Shown piece by piece: positions 29,848-37,730 of a stretch of DNA of 49,636 nucleotides. Positions within the stretch are counted from its first letter, which is position 1; each line of letters starts with the position of its first letter. The stretch is from Gallionella sp. (GTDB taxonomy: Bacteria; Pseudomonadota; Gammaproteobacteria; Burkholderiales; Gallionellaceae), in the NCBI GenBank assembly GCA_023229845.1, contig JALNYK010000023.1, positions 1-49,636 of the forward strand. The letters run 5' to 3'. The notes below the pieces were generated by a model. It was not told where the DNA came from. It was given only the letters and a program-made list of their open reading frames with translations, and searched no databases. The translations under genes were made by a program, and so were the position numbers.

Positions 29848-29872
29848 TTCACATCGGCTACGCCGATATGAA
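29848..29872. repeat. Hairpin between GxxExxY element and sdhB
   Basis: TTCACATCGGC (29848-29858) and GCCGATATGAA (29862-29872) pair with one mismatch around a TAC loop. No T run follows, so a terminator is unlikely. A 31-codon open frame (29822-29917) runs through it but has no support as a gene. Confidence 0.5.
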
Positions 29873-29921
29873 CCTGCACTGAAACTCAGTGTTGGCATGG
29901 CTTTGGGAGGAATTTAGAGTT

Positions 29922-30626
29922 ATGCCAACACTTCGTTTTAAAATATATCGCTACAACCCCGAGACCGATGCCGCACCGTACATGCAGGACTACGAGCTGC
30001 AGTCCGAGCCGGCCGGCAAGATGCTGCTGGACGCGCTGCTATTGCTGAAGGAGCAGGACGATACGTTGTCGCTGCGCAAGTCCTGCCGCGAGGGCGTGTG
30101 CGGTTCGGATGCGATGAACATCAACGGCCGCAATGGCCTGGCCTGCATCACGCCGCTGGACAGTCTGGGCGAAACGGTTACGTTGCGTCCGCTGCCGGGG
30201 CTGCCGGTGATACGCGACCTGATCGTCGACATGACGCAGTTCTTCAACCAGTACCGCTCGATCAAACCTTACCTGATCAACAACGATCCGCCGCCGGAGA
30301 CCGAGCGGCTGCAGTCGCCCGCGCAGCGCGCGCACCTGAACGGCCTGTACGAGTGCATCCTGTGCGGCTGCTGTTCGACCGCCTGCCCGTCGTTCTGGTG
30401 GAACCCGGACAAGTTCGTCGGCCCGGCCGGATTGCTGCAGGCCTACCGCTTCCTCGCCGACAGCCGCGACCAGGCGACCGCCGAGCGGCTGGACGACCTC
30501 GAAGATCCGTACCGGCTGTTCCGCTGCCACACCATCATGAACTGCGTCGATGTCTGTCCCAAGGAATTGAATCCGACCGAGGCGATAGGCAACATCAAGG
30601 ACATGATGGTCAAGCGTATGGTGTAA
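29922..30626 (+). CDS. sdhB: Succinate dehydrogenase iron-sulfur subunit
   Basis: Carries electrons from the flavoprotein to the quinone site. 234 residues from the ATG at 29922 with GGGAGG upstream; an earlier in-frame ATG would add an unrelated WLWEEF tail. The [2Fe-2S] ligands are C55, C60, D63 and C75 (CREGVCGSDAMNINGRNGLAC). [4Fe-4S] and [3Fe-4S] motifs are YECILCGCCSTACPSFWW and CHTIMNCVDVCPKELNP. It is separated from sdhA by ~570 nt of inserted DNA, so co-expression depends on read-through of that element or a promoter within it. Confidence 0.96.
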   Translation: MPTLRFKIYRYNPETDAAPYMQDYELQSEPAGKMLLDALLLLKEQDDTLSLRKSCREGVCGSDAMNINGRNGLACITPLDSLGETVTLRPLPGLPVIRDLIVDMTQFFNQYRSIKPYLINNDPPPETERLQSPAQRAHLNGLYECILCGCCSTACPSFWWNPDKFVGPAGLLQAYRFLADSRDQATAERLDDLEDPYRLFRCHTIMNCVDVCPKELNPTEAIGNIKDMMVKRMV

Positions 30627-30627
30627 C

Positions 30628-30672
30628 GTTCCCTCTCCCCTTGTGGGAGAGGGGTAGGGAGAGGGGGATGAG
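30628..30672 (+). repeat. Left inverted repeat of DUF559 element
   Basis: CCCTCTCCCCTTGTGGGAGA and the following GGGGTAGGGAGAGGGGG form an arm that is also self-complementary (CCTCTCCC/GGGAGAGG). It pairs with 30995-31037 in inverted orientation with several mismatches. It begins right after the sdhB stop and could fold as an RNA hairpin there. Confidence 0.88.
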
Positions 30673-30689
30673 TTTAATCTGACTGTCAT

Positions 30690-31283
30690 TTGCCAAGCAG
30701 CTTCGCCGCAACGATGACGGATGCCGAAAAGTTGTTATGGTTCAGATTGCGGGATCATCGTTTTTGCGGAGTGAAATTCAAGCGCCAGCAACCTTTGGGC
30801 GATTACATCGTCGATTTTGTTTCTTTTGAAAAGAAACTGGTGATTGAAGTTGATGGCGGCCAGCATTTTGAGAGTGAATCCGATAGGCTGCGCGATATCT
30901 GGCTGAGGAATCAGGGTTTTGAGGTGCTGCGTTTCTGGAATAACGAAGTTTTGGGACAGACTGAATCGGTGATGGAGAAGATATTTCAAGCGCTAACCCC
31001 CTCTCCCCAACCCCTCTCCCACGAGGGGCGAGGGGATAGGTCGCTGCAACGCATGCGCTGGCGCTGCCGGCGCGGGCTGCTGGAGCTGGATATCGTGCTG
31101 GGGCGCTTCGTCGAGCGCCATTACGCGACGCTGGACGAGGCCGGGCGGCAGGCGTTCGAGGCGTTGCTGGACATGCCCGACAACCCGCTCTGGGATATGA
31201 TTGCGGGAAGGGTGGAGCGAGGGGTTCATGAGGCGATGCCGGGCGATCAGCAGGCGTTGCTGGAAAAGATACGGGCGAGTTGA
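30690..31283 (+). CDS. DUF559 endonuclease-like protein fused in frame to SdhE
   Basis: One open frame of 197 codons (TTG at 30690; a more natural ATG at 30714). Codons from about MTDAEKLLWFRLRDHRFCG to VLRFWNNEVLGQTESVMEKIFQAL are a DUF559 domain, a Vsr-like PD-(D/E)XK fold with YIVDFVSFEKKLVIEVDGGQH as the catalytic core. The frame then crosses the right inverted repeat (LTPSPQPLSHEGRGD) and enters SdhE at RMRWRCRRGLLELD without a stop. The family's usual N-terminal FAKQLRRN is present just upstream but one base out of frame (extra G at 30713), so the N-terminus appears damaged. Whether a chimeric protein is made, or SdhE starts separately at 31053, is open. Confidence 0.75.
   Translation: MPSSFAATMTDAEKLLWFRLRDHRFCGVKFKRQQPLGDYIVDFVSFEKKLVIEVDGGQHFESESDRLRDIWLRNQGFEVLRFWNNEVLGQTESVMEKIFQALTPSPQPLSHEGRGDRSLQRMRWRCRRGLLELDIVLGRFVERHYATLDEAGRQAFEALLDMPDNPLWDMIAGRVERGVHEAMPGDQQALLEKIRAS
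30995..31037 (-). repeat. Right inverted repeat of DUF559 element
   Basis: AACCCCCTCTCCCCAACCCC then TCTCCCACGAGGGGCGAGGGGA is the imperfect reverse complement of 30628-30672. It is translated as part of the DUF559-SdhE frame and ends 16 nt before the SdhE internal ATG. Confidence 0.88.
31053..31283 (+). CDS. sdhE: FAD assembly factor SdhE (succinate dehydrogenase assembly factor 2), likely internal start
   Basis: Promotes covalent FAD attachment to SdhA. From the ATG at 31053 the protein is 76 residues: MRWRCRRGLLELDIVLGRFV contains the RGxxE motif (RRGLLELD), then LDEAGRQAFEALLDMPDNPLWDMI, the standard helical bundle. Its usual place is between sdhB and gltA, as here. The only candidate ribosome site is GGGGATAGG inside the right inverted repeat, about 12 nt upstream. 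The frame is continuous with the DUF559 protein upstream, so it may be made as a fusion, from this start, or both. Confidence 0.8.
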   Translation: MRWRCRRGLLELDIVLGRFVERHYATLDEAGRQAFEALLDMPDNPLWDMIAGRVERGVHEAMPGDQQALLEKIRAS

Positions 31284-31309
31284 TCGTCTTGGGATAAAGG
31301 GAGCATGGG

Positions 31310-32599
31310 ATGGAAAAGCAACGCATGGCAATACTGACTCTGGACGATGGGCGCAGTATCGAACTGCCCATCCTGTCCGGCACGCTGGGGCCGGATGTGG
31401 TGGATATGCGCAGTCTGAGCAAGCTCGGCGTGTTCACTTATGATCCGGCTTTCTTCGCCACGGCCAGTTGTACCTCATCGATCACCTTCATTGACGGCGA
31501 TGCCGGCCTGCTTTATTACCGCGGCTATCCTATCGAGCAACTGGCCGAGAAGTCCGATTTTCTGGAGGTGAGCTATCTGTTGCTGTATGGCGAATTGCCG
31601 ACCGCGGCGCAGAAGGCCGAGTTCCGGCACATCATCACCCATCACACGATGGTACACGACCAGTTGGCGCGCTTCTTCAACGGTTTCCGCCGCGATGCGC
31701 ACCCGATGGCGGTGATGGTCGGCGTGGTCGGTGCGCTGTCGGCGTTCTATCACGACTCGATGGATATCAACATTCCGAAGCATCGCGAGATTTCCGCGCA
31801 CCGGCTGCTGTCCAAAGTGCCGACGATCGCCGCGATGTCGCACAAGTACAACATCGGTGAGCCGTTCATGTATCCGAAGAACAAGTTCAGCTACGTCGAG
31901 AACTTCCTGTACATGATGTTCGCCACGCCGGCCGATGACTATGTGCCGAATCCTGTGATCGTGCGCGCGCTGGAGCGCATCTTCATCCTGCATGCGGACC
32001 ATGAACAGAACGCCTCGACTTCGACGGTGCGGCTCGCCGGCTCCTCAGGCGCGAACCCGTTCGCCTGCATCGCGTCCGGCATCGCCGCGTTGTGGGGCCC
32101 TGCACACGGAGGCGCGAACGAGGCCGCGCTGAAGATGCTGGAAGAGATCGGCGATGTGTCGCGCGTGGCGGAATACGTGCAGGGCGTGAAGGACAAGAAA
32201 TACCGTCTGATGGGCTTCGGTCACCGCGTATACAAGAACATGGATCCGCGCGCCAATGTGATGCGCCAGACCTGTTATGAAGTGCTCAGGGAGCTGAAGC
32301 TGGAGAACAACCAGCTGTTCGAACTGGCGATGGAGCTGGAGCGCACCGCGCTCTCCGATCCGTATTTCATCGAGCGCAAACTGTACCCGAACGTGGACTT
32401 CTATTCCGGCATCGTGTTGCGCGCGATCGGCATCCCGACCAATATGTTCACGGTGATCTTCGCTGTGGCGCGCACGATAGGCTGGATATCGCAGTGGAAC
32501 GAGATGATAAGCGACGCCGAACACAAGATCGGCCGCCCGCGCCAGCTGTATCTCGGTGCGACCCAGCGTGACTTCGTGCCTATGAATCAGCGCGGATAA
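31310..32599 (+). CDS. gltA: Citrate synthase (type II, hexameric)
   Basis: Condenses oxaloacetate and acetyl-CoA. 429 residues, with AAAGGGAG about 6 nt before the ATG at 31310 (an internal ATG at 31325 is possible). Typical motifs are FTYDPAFFATASCTSSITFIDGDAGLLYYRGYPIEQLA, the first active-site histidine in LHADHEQNASTSTVRLAGSS, HGGANEAALKMLEEI with the second histidine, MGFGHRVYKNMDPRA, and the aspartate in NVDFYSGIVLRAIGIP. The N-terminal domain is the NADH-sensitive gram-negative form (family knowledge). It lies between sdhE and sucA in the TCA operon. Confidence 0.97.
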   Translation: MEKQRMAILTLDDGRSIELPILSGTLGPDVVDMRSLSKLGVFTYDPAFFATASCTSSITFIDGDAGLLYYRGYPIEQLAEKSDFLEVSYLLLYGELPTAAQKAEFRHIITHHTMVHDQLARFFNGFRRDAHPMAVMVGVVGALSAFYHDSMDINIPKHREISAHRLLSKVPTIAAMSHKYNIGEPFMYPKNKFSYVENFLYMMFATPADDYVPNPVIVRALERIFILHADHEQNASTSTVRLAGSSGANPFACIASGIAALWGPAHGGANEAALKMLEEIGDVSRVAEYVQGVKDKKYRLMGFGHRVYKNMDPRANVMRQTCYEVLRELKLENNQLFELAMELERTALSDPYFIERKLYPNVDFYSGIVLRAIGIPTNMFTVIFAVARTIGWISQWNEMISDAEHKIGRPRQLYLGATQRDFVPMNQRG

Positions 32600-32608
32600 C
32601 CGGCGATC

Positions 32609-35482
32609 ATGACGGCTCCGGACAATAACTATCTGCGCAGCATGCAGGAGACCTCGCTGCTGTTCGGCGGCAACAACGTGTTCGTCGAAGGCCTGTATGA
32701 AGACTTTCTGCGCAGTCCTTCCAGCGTGCCGGCCGAGTGGCGCGAATATTTCGAGAAGCTGACCGGTGCCGGCAGAGCACCGGATGTCGCGCATAGCCCC
32801 ATCCAGCGCAGCTTCGAGGCCCTGACCCGCCATGCCGGCATGTCATGCGAAGTGCCGGTCGACGAGATGCGCAAGCAGGCGTCGGTGCTGCAACTGATCA
32901 ATGCCTACCGCTTCCTCGGCGTGCGCATTGCCGACCTCGATCCGCTGGCGCGGCATGCCAAGCCGCAGATCGCCGAACTCAATCCGGCCTACTACGATCT
33001 GGGCGAAGCCGACATGCAGACCACGTTCAATACTGGTTCGCTGGTGGGCGGCGCGCGGATGACGCTGGCCGAGATCCTGCAGCGCCTGCGCCGCATCTAT
33101 TGCGGCAGCGTCGGCGCGGAATACATGTACATCAGCGATGTCGCGCAGAAGCGCTGGATACAGGTGCGGCTCGAAGGCGAGCGCGGCCAGCCGAACTATT
33201 CCGCAGAAACGAAGAAGCGCATCCTCGAGCGGCTGACCGCGGCCGAGGGGCTGGAGCGCTACCTGCACACCAAATACGTCGGGCAGAAGCGCTTCTCGCT
33301 GGAAGGCGGCGATACGCTGATCCCGCTGCTGCACCACTTGCTGCAGCGCGCCAGCGAACAGGGCGTCAAGGAAACGGTCATCGGCATGGCGCACCGCGGG
33401 CGGCTGAACGTGCTGGTCAACACGCTGGGCAAGCTGCCCAAGCTGCTGTTTGCCGAATTCGAGGGCATACACCACGAGCACCTGACTTCCGGCGACGTCA
33501 AATATCACCAGGGGTTTTCTTCCGACATCGCCATGCCGGGCGGACCGCTGCACGTCACACTGGCGTTCAATCCGTCGCATCTGGAGATCGTCAATCCGGT
33601 GGTCGAGGGCTCGGTGCGCGCGCGCCAGCACCGCCGCGGCGATCACACCGGCAGGCAGGTGATGCCGGTGCTGATACATGGCGATGCGGCGTTCGCCGGG
33701 CAGGGCGTGAACCAGGAGACGTTCAACCTGTCGCAGACGCGCGGCTACCGCACCGGCGGCACGGTGCATATCGTCATCAACAACCAGATCGGTTTTACCA
33801 CCTCGGACGCGCGCGACACGCGCTCGTCTCTGTATTGCACCGACGTGGCGAAGATGGTCGAAGCGCCTATCTTCCACGTGAACGGGGACGATCCCGAGGC
33901 GGTGCTGATGGTCACCGAACTGGCGTTCGATTTCCGCCAGCAGTTCGGCAAGGACGTGGTGATCGACATGGTGTGCTTCCGCAAGCTTGGTCACAACGAA
34001 CAGGACGAGCCGCTGGTCACCCAACCGTTCATGTACCGCTACATCAACAAACATCCGGGCACGCGTGCGCTGTACGCTCAGCAGCTGGCGGAACAGGGCG
34101 TGGTGTCGGCGGACGAGCCGGATGCGATGGTCGCCGCCTATCGCCTCGCGATGGACGAAGGGCGCGATCCCTTGCAGTCCGCACTGACCGTCGAGAACCG
34201 GGAAAACAGCGTCAGCTGGGAGCGGTTCAAGAAGGAGGTGCCGTGGACCACGCCGGTGGACACCGCGGTGCCGCGCGAGCGTCTGCAACGGCTGGTGCAG
34301 CGCCTGACCGAGGTGCCAGAAAATTTCGTGCTGCACTCGCGCGTCGAGAAGATCGTCGCGGACCGCATCGCGATGGGCAAGGCTGAGCTGCCGCTGGACT
34401 GGGGTATGGCCGAGAACCTCGCCTACGCGACGCTGCTGACCGACGGCTATGCGGTGCGCCTGTCCGGCGAAGACTGCGAACGCGGCACGTTCTTTCACCG
34501 CCATGCGGTATGGAACGACCAGAACCGCACCCAGTGGGACAAGGGCACTCATATCCCGTTGCAGAAGCTGGCGGCGGACCAGGCCGATTTCGTGGTGATC
34601 AATTCCATCCTGTCGGAAGAGGCGGTGCTGGGTTTCGAATACGGCTATGCGACTGCCGAGCCGAAGACGTTGACGGTATGGGAGGCGCAGTTCGGCGATT
34701 TCGCGAACGGCGCGCAGGTGGTGATCGACCAGTTCATCGCCTCGGGCGAAGCCAAGTGGGGGCGCTTGTGCGGGCTGACGATGTTGCTGCCGCACGGCTA
34801 CGAGGGGCAGGGGCCGGAGCATTCTTCAGCGCGCATCGAGCGCTACCTGCAACTGTGCGCGGACTACAACATCCAAGTGTGCGTGCCGTCCAATGCGGCG
34901 CAGATATTCCACCTGCTGCGCCGCCAGATGCTGCGCCCGACCAGAAAACCGCTGATCGTGTTCACGCCCAAGAGCCTGTTGCGCAGCAAGGATGCCGCGT
35001 CGCCGCTGGACGATCTGGCGCAGGGCGGATTCCAGCCGGTCATCGGCGAACTGGACGCGCTGGATGCCGGCAACGTGCGCCGCATCGCCGCCTGCAGCGG
35101 CAAGGTGTATTACGACCTGCTGAAGGCGCGGCGCGAGCGCGGCATCGCCGATATGGCGATCATCCGCATCGAGCAGCTTTATCCGTTTCCGCATGACGAT
35201 TTCGCCGCACAGATCGCCGCCTATCCGGAGGCGACCGAACTGGTGTGGTGCCAGGAAGAGCCGGGCAATCAGGGCGCATGGCACCGCATCCAGCATTACC
35301 TGTTGCGGCACATGCGTCCGGGCATGAAACTGGGCTATGCGCTACGGCCTTCCTCGGCATCGCCGGCGGCGGGCTATCTCGCGTTGCACCACGAACAGCA
35401 GAAGGCGGTGATCGACGCCGCGTTCCGTCCCGACCTGAGCATCACGAACAATCCAGGAGCACATCGCCATGAGCATAATTGA
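32609..35482 (+). CDS. sucA: 2-oxoglutarate dehydrogenase E1 component
   Basis: Thiamine diphosphate-dependent decarboxylation of 2-oxoglutarate. 957 residues. The N-terminal E2-binding tail (SLLFGGNNVFVEGLYEDFLRSPSSVPAEWREYF) is present, then KRFSLEGGDTLIPLL, VIGMAHRGRLNVLVNTLGK, HGDAAFAGQGVNQETFNLS (thiamine-binding), VHIVINNQIGFTTSDARDTRSS and FRKLGHNEQDEPLVTQP, all characteristic. Starts 9 nt after gltA; its end overlaps the sucB start by 14 nt. Contrast with the ferredoxin-linked KorAB at 18327-20929, which catalyses an equivalent step. Confidence 0.97.
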   Translation: MTAPDNNYLRSMQETSLLFGGNNVFVEGLYEDFLRSPSSVPAEWREYFEKLTGAGRAPDVAHSPIQRSFEALTRHAGMSCEVPVDEMRKQASVLQLINAYRFLGVRIADLDPLARHAKPQIAELNPAYYDLGEADMQTTFNTGSLVGGARMTLAEILQRLRRIYCGSVGAEYMYISDVAQKRWIQVRLEGERGQPNYSAETKKRILERLTAAEGLERYLHTKYVGQKRFSLEGGDTLIPLLHHLLQRASEQGVKETVIGMAHRGRLNVLVNTLGKLPKLLFAEFEGIHHEHLTSGDVKYHQGFSSDIAMPGGPLHVTLAFNPSHLEIVNPVVEGSVRARQHRRGDHTGRQVMPVLIHGDAAFAGQGVNQETFNLSQTRGYRTGGTVHIVINNQIGFTTSDARDTRSSLYCTDVAKMVEAPIFHVNGDDPEAVLMVTELAFDFRQQFGKDVVIDMVCFRKLGHNEQDEPLVTQPFMYRYINKHPGTRALYAQQLAEQGVVSADEPDAMVAAYRLAMDEGRDPLQSALTVENRENSVSWERFKKEVPWTTPVDTAVPRERLQRLVQRLTEVPENFVLHSRVEKIVADRIAMGKAELPLDWGMAENLAYATLLTDGYAVRLSGEDCERGTFFHRHAVWNDQNRTQWDKGTHIPLQKLAADQADFVVINSILSEEAVLGFEYGYATAEPKTLTVWEAQFGDFANGAQVVIDQFIASGEAKWGRLCGLTMLLPHGYEGQGPEHSSARIERYLQLCADYNIQVCVPSNAAQIFHLLRRQMLRPTRKPLIVFTPKSLLRSKDAASPLDDLAQGGFQPVIGELDALDAGNVRRIAACSGKVYYDLLKARRERGIADMAIIRIEQLYPFPHDDFAAQIAAYPEATELVWCQEEPGNQGAWHRIQHYLLRHMRPGMKLGYALRPSSASPAAGYLALHHEQQKAVIDAAFRPDLSITNNPGAHRHEHN

Positions 35483-36629
35483 AGTCAAAGTCCCGCAACT
35501 GTCCGAGTCCATCTCCGAGGCGACGCTGCTGACCTGGCACAAGCAGGTCGGCGAGGCGGTCAGCGAGGGCGAGAACCTGATCGACATCGAGACCGACAAG
35601 GTGGTGCTGGAACTGCCTGCGATCAAGAGCGGCGTGCTGACGAAGATCGTCAAGGGCGACGGCGAGAAAGTCGGCAGCGAGGAGGTCATCGCGCAGATCG
35701 ACACCGATGCGGTTGTTTCCGCGGGATCCGTGGCGAAGGCAGCGGAAGCGGCCGTTGCGGCCACGCCTTCCGCACGCAAGCTGGCGCATATGCATGACGT
35801 GGATGCAGGCCAGTTGCAGGGTAGCGGCAAGCATGGTCTGGTGACGAAGGAGGACGTGCTGAGTGCGGTGCAGACTGCCGCGTCGGCCGAGCTGCCGCCG
35901 GTTGCGCCGGTAATGGCGCCTTCCGGCAACCGCCCTGAACAGCGCGTGCCGATGACCCGCATCCGCCAGCGCATCGCCGAGCGTCTGCTGCAATCGCAAC
36001 AGAACGCCGCGATCCTGACCACCTTCAACGAAGTGAACATGCAGCCGGTGATCGACCTGCGCAACAAGTACAAGGACGCGTTCGAGAAGAAGCACGGCGT
36101 GAAGCTCGGCTTCTCGTCGTTTTTTGTCAAGGCCGCGGTGCTGGCGCTGCAGAAGTTTCCCATCGTCAACGCATCGGTCGATGGTGCGGACATCATCTAT
36201 CACGGCTATTTCGATATCGGCGTGGCGATCGGCAGCGAGCGTGGGCTGGTCGTGCCCATCATTCGCGACGCGGACAAGCTGTCGTTCGCCGACATCGAGC
36301 GCCGCATCGCCGATTTCGCCGCGCGCGCGAAGGACGGCAAGCTCAGCATGGAGGAGCTCTCCGGCGGCACGTTCTCGATCACCAACGGCGGCGTGTTCGG
36401 CTCCATGCTCTCCACGCCCATCATCAACCCGCCGCAAGCAGCTATTCTCGGCATCCACGCGACCAAGGACAGGCCGGTCGCCGAGAACGGCCAGGTCGTC
36501 ATCCGTCCGATGAACTATCTCGCGCTGTCCTACGATCACCGCATTATCGACGGCCGCGAGGCGGTGCAGTTCCTGGTCGCGATCAAGGAAGCGCTGGAGT
36601 ATCCGGGCCGGGGGCTGCTGGATTTGTGA
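35469..36629 (+). CDS. sucB: Dihydrolipoyllysine succinyltransferase (E2 of 2-oxoglutarate dehydrogenase)
   Basis: Transfers succinyl to CoA. 386 residues. One lipoyl domain with lipoyl-lysine K44 in DIETDKVVLE, a peripheral-subunit-binding domain (about 98-135, TPSARKLAHMHDVDAGQLQGSGKHGLVTKEDV), and the catalytic domain with RVPMTRIRQRIAERLL and the active-site histidine in YDHRIIDGREAVQF. The ATG lies within the end of sucA, with AGGAG just upstream. The E3 gene (lpd) that commonly follows is absent; the next gene is an unrelated reductase, so E3 is encoded elsewhere. Confidence 0.97.
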   Translation: MSIIEVKVPQLSESISEATLLTWHKQVGEAVSEGENLIDIETDKVVLELPAIKSGVLTKIVKGDGEKVGSEEVIAQIDTDAVVSAGSVAKAAEAAVAATPSARKLAHMHDVDAGQLQGSGKHGLVTKEDVLSAVQTAASAELPPVAPVMAPSGNRPEQRVPMTRIRQRIAERLLQSQQNAAILTTFNEVNMQPVIDLRNKYKDAFEKKHGVKLGFSSFFVKAAVLALQKFPIVNASVDGADIIYHGYFDIGVAIGSERGLVVPIIRDADKLSFADIERRIADFAARAKDGKLSMEELSGGTFSITNGGVFGSMLSTPIINPPQAAILGIHATKDRPVAENGQVVIRPMNYLALSYDHRIIDGREAVQFLVAIKEALEYPGRGLLDL

Positions 36630-36679
36630 TGATTCGCAGGTCGGGGTTAGCGATAGCGTAACCCGACAAAATCCCATAT

Positions 36680-37678
36680 ATGAAGAAATTCTCCGCTTAC
36701 CGCATCTTTGACGAAAACGGTAAATCCCAAGGCCGTTTCGTCGAGCTGTCGCTAGCCGATCTCGATCCCGGCGAGGTCGTGATCCGCGCGCATTATTCCG
36801 GCGTGAATTACAAGGACGCGCTCGCCGCGACCGGCGCGGGCAAGGTGATCCGCCGCTTCCCCTGCGTGGGCGGCGTGGACGTGTCGGGTGTCGTCGAGAG
36901 TTCGTCCGATGCGCGCCTCACGGTCGGCGACGAGGTGCTGGTCACCGGCTACGGCATGGGCGTGGACCACGACGGCGGCTATGCCGAATATGTGCGCGTG
37001 CCGGCCGACTGGGTGGTGAAGCTGCCGCAGGGATTATCGTTGTTCGACGCGATGGCGCTGGGCACGGCCGGATTCACCGCGGCGCTGTCTATCCACCGGC
37101 TGGAACAGAACGAACTCTCGCCGGAAAAGGGCAAAGTGATCGTGACCGGCGCGACCGGCGGGGTCGGCAGCCTCGCTATCCAGATGCTGGCGCAACTCGG
37201 CTATCAAGTTGTGGCGATGACCGGCAAGGCGAGCGAGCACGATTACCTGAAGTCGCTGGGAGCGAGCGAGATACTGCCGCGCGACGAAGTCGATCTGCAC
37301 AGCGGACGCGCGCTGGAGAAGGCGCAATGGGCCGGCGCGCTGGATGCAGTGGGCGGCGACACGCTGGCCTGGCTGACGCGCAGCATGCAGCAGGACGGCG
37401 CGATTGCCAGCTTCGGCAATGCGGGCGGAATCGAGTTGCATACCACGGTGTTTCCATTCATCTTGCGCGGCGTCAAGTTGCTGGGGGTGGATTCCGCGGC
37501 GACCGCGATGCCGTTGCGTCGCGAAATATGGCGGCGCCTGGCGGGCGATCTTTATCCCTCCGCGCTGGCTCGGGCGACACATGTCGTATCCTTCTCGGAG
37601 CTGCCCGGCGTGTTCCCGCAACTGCTGCATGGCGGAGCGCGAGGCCGCTGTGTGGTGGACATCGCGGGGACGCGTTGA
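36680..37678 (+). CDS. YhdH/AcuI-family zinc-free medium-chain reductase (acrylyl-CoA reductase-like)
   Basis: 332 residues of the MDR superfamily, quinone oxidoreductase-like. The motif YSGVNYKDALAATGAGKVIRRFPCVGGVDVSG and VGDEVLVTGYGMGVDHDGGYAEYVRVP are typical of YhdH/AcuI. The NADPH-binding VIVTGATGGVGSLAIQMLAQLGY is near residue 155. Zinc-binding cysteines are lacking. The family reduces acryloyl-CoA or related toxic enones with NADPH. It follows sucB with a 50-nt gap and may be read through from the TCA operon. Substrate here not known. Confidence 0.87.
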   Translation: MKKFSAYRIFDENGKSQGRFVELSLADLDPGEVVIRAHYSGVNYKDALAATGAGKVIRRFPCVGGVDVSGVVESSSDARLTVGDEVLVTGYGMGVDHDGGYAEYVRVPADWVVKLPQGLSLFDAMALGTAGFTAALSIHRLEQNELSPEKGKVIVTGATGGVGSLAIQMLAQLGYQVVAMTGKASEHDYLKSLGASEILPRDEVDLHSGRALEKAQWAGALDAVGGDTLAWLTRSMQQDGAIASFGNAGGIELHTTVFPFILRGVKLLGVDSAATAMPLRREIWRRLAGDLYPSALARATHVVSFSELPGVFPQLLHGGARGRCVVDIAGTR

Positions 37679-37693
37679 AATAGTGGTGCAGGG

Positions 37694-37699
37694 TATAAT
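37694..37699 (+). promoter_or_regulatory. Candidate -10 element of the GGDEF-EAL gene
   Basis: A perfect TATAAT lies 31 nt before the ATG at 37731. The only nearby -35-like hexamer, TTGAAA at 37675-37680, is 13 nt away, which is too close, so the promoter may be weak or use another upstream element. The 12-mer TATAATTCGCGTT-like context recurs before the tRNA-Leu gene at 40193. Confidence 0.45.
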
Positions 37700-37730
37700 T
37701 CGCGTTTGGCTGTAGCTCCGGAACGGCTTG

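Noticed and set aside
29822..29917. A 31-codon open frame before sdhB
   Set aside because: No ribosome site, coincides with a hairpin, and shows no similarity I recognise; more likely chance.
32843..34822. A 659-codon minus-strand open frame
   Set aside because: Lies wholly opposite sucA, which has unambiguous catalytic motifs; the antisense composition is unlike protein.
35442..36677. A 411-codon minus-strand open frame
   Set aside because: Antisense of sucB; arises from codon bias, no family motifs.
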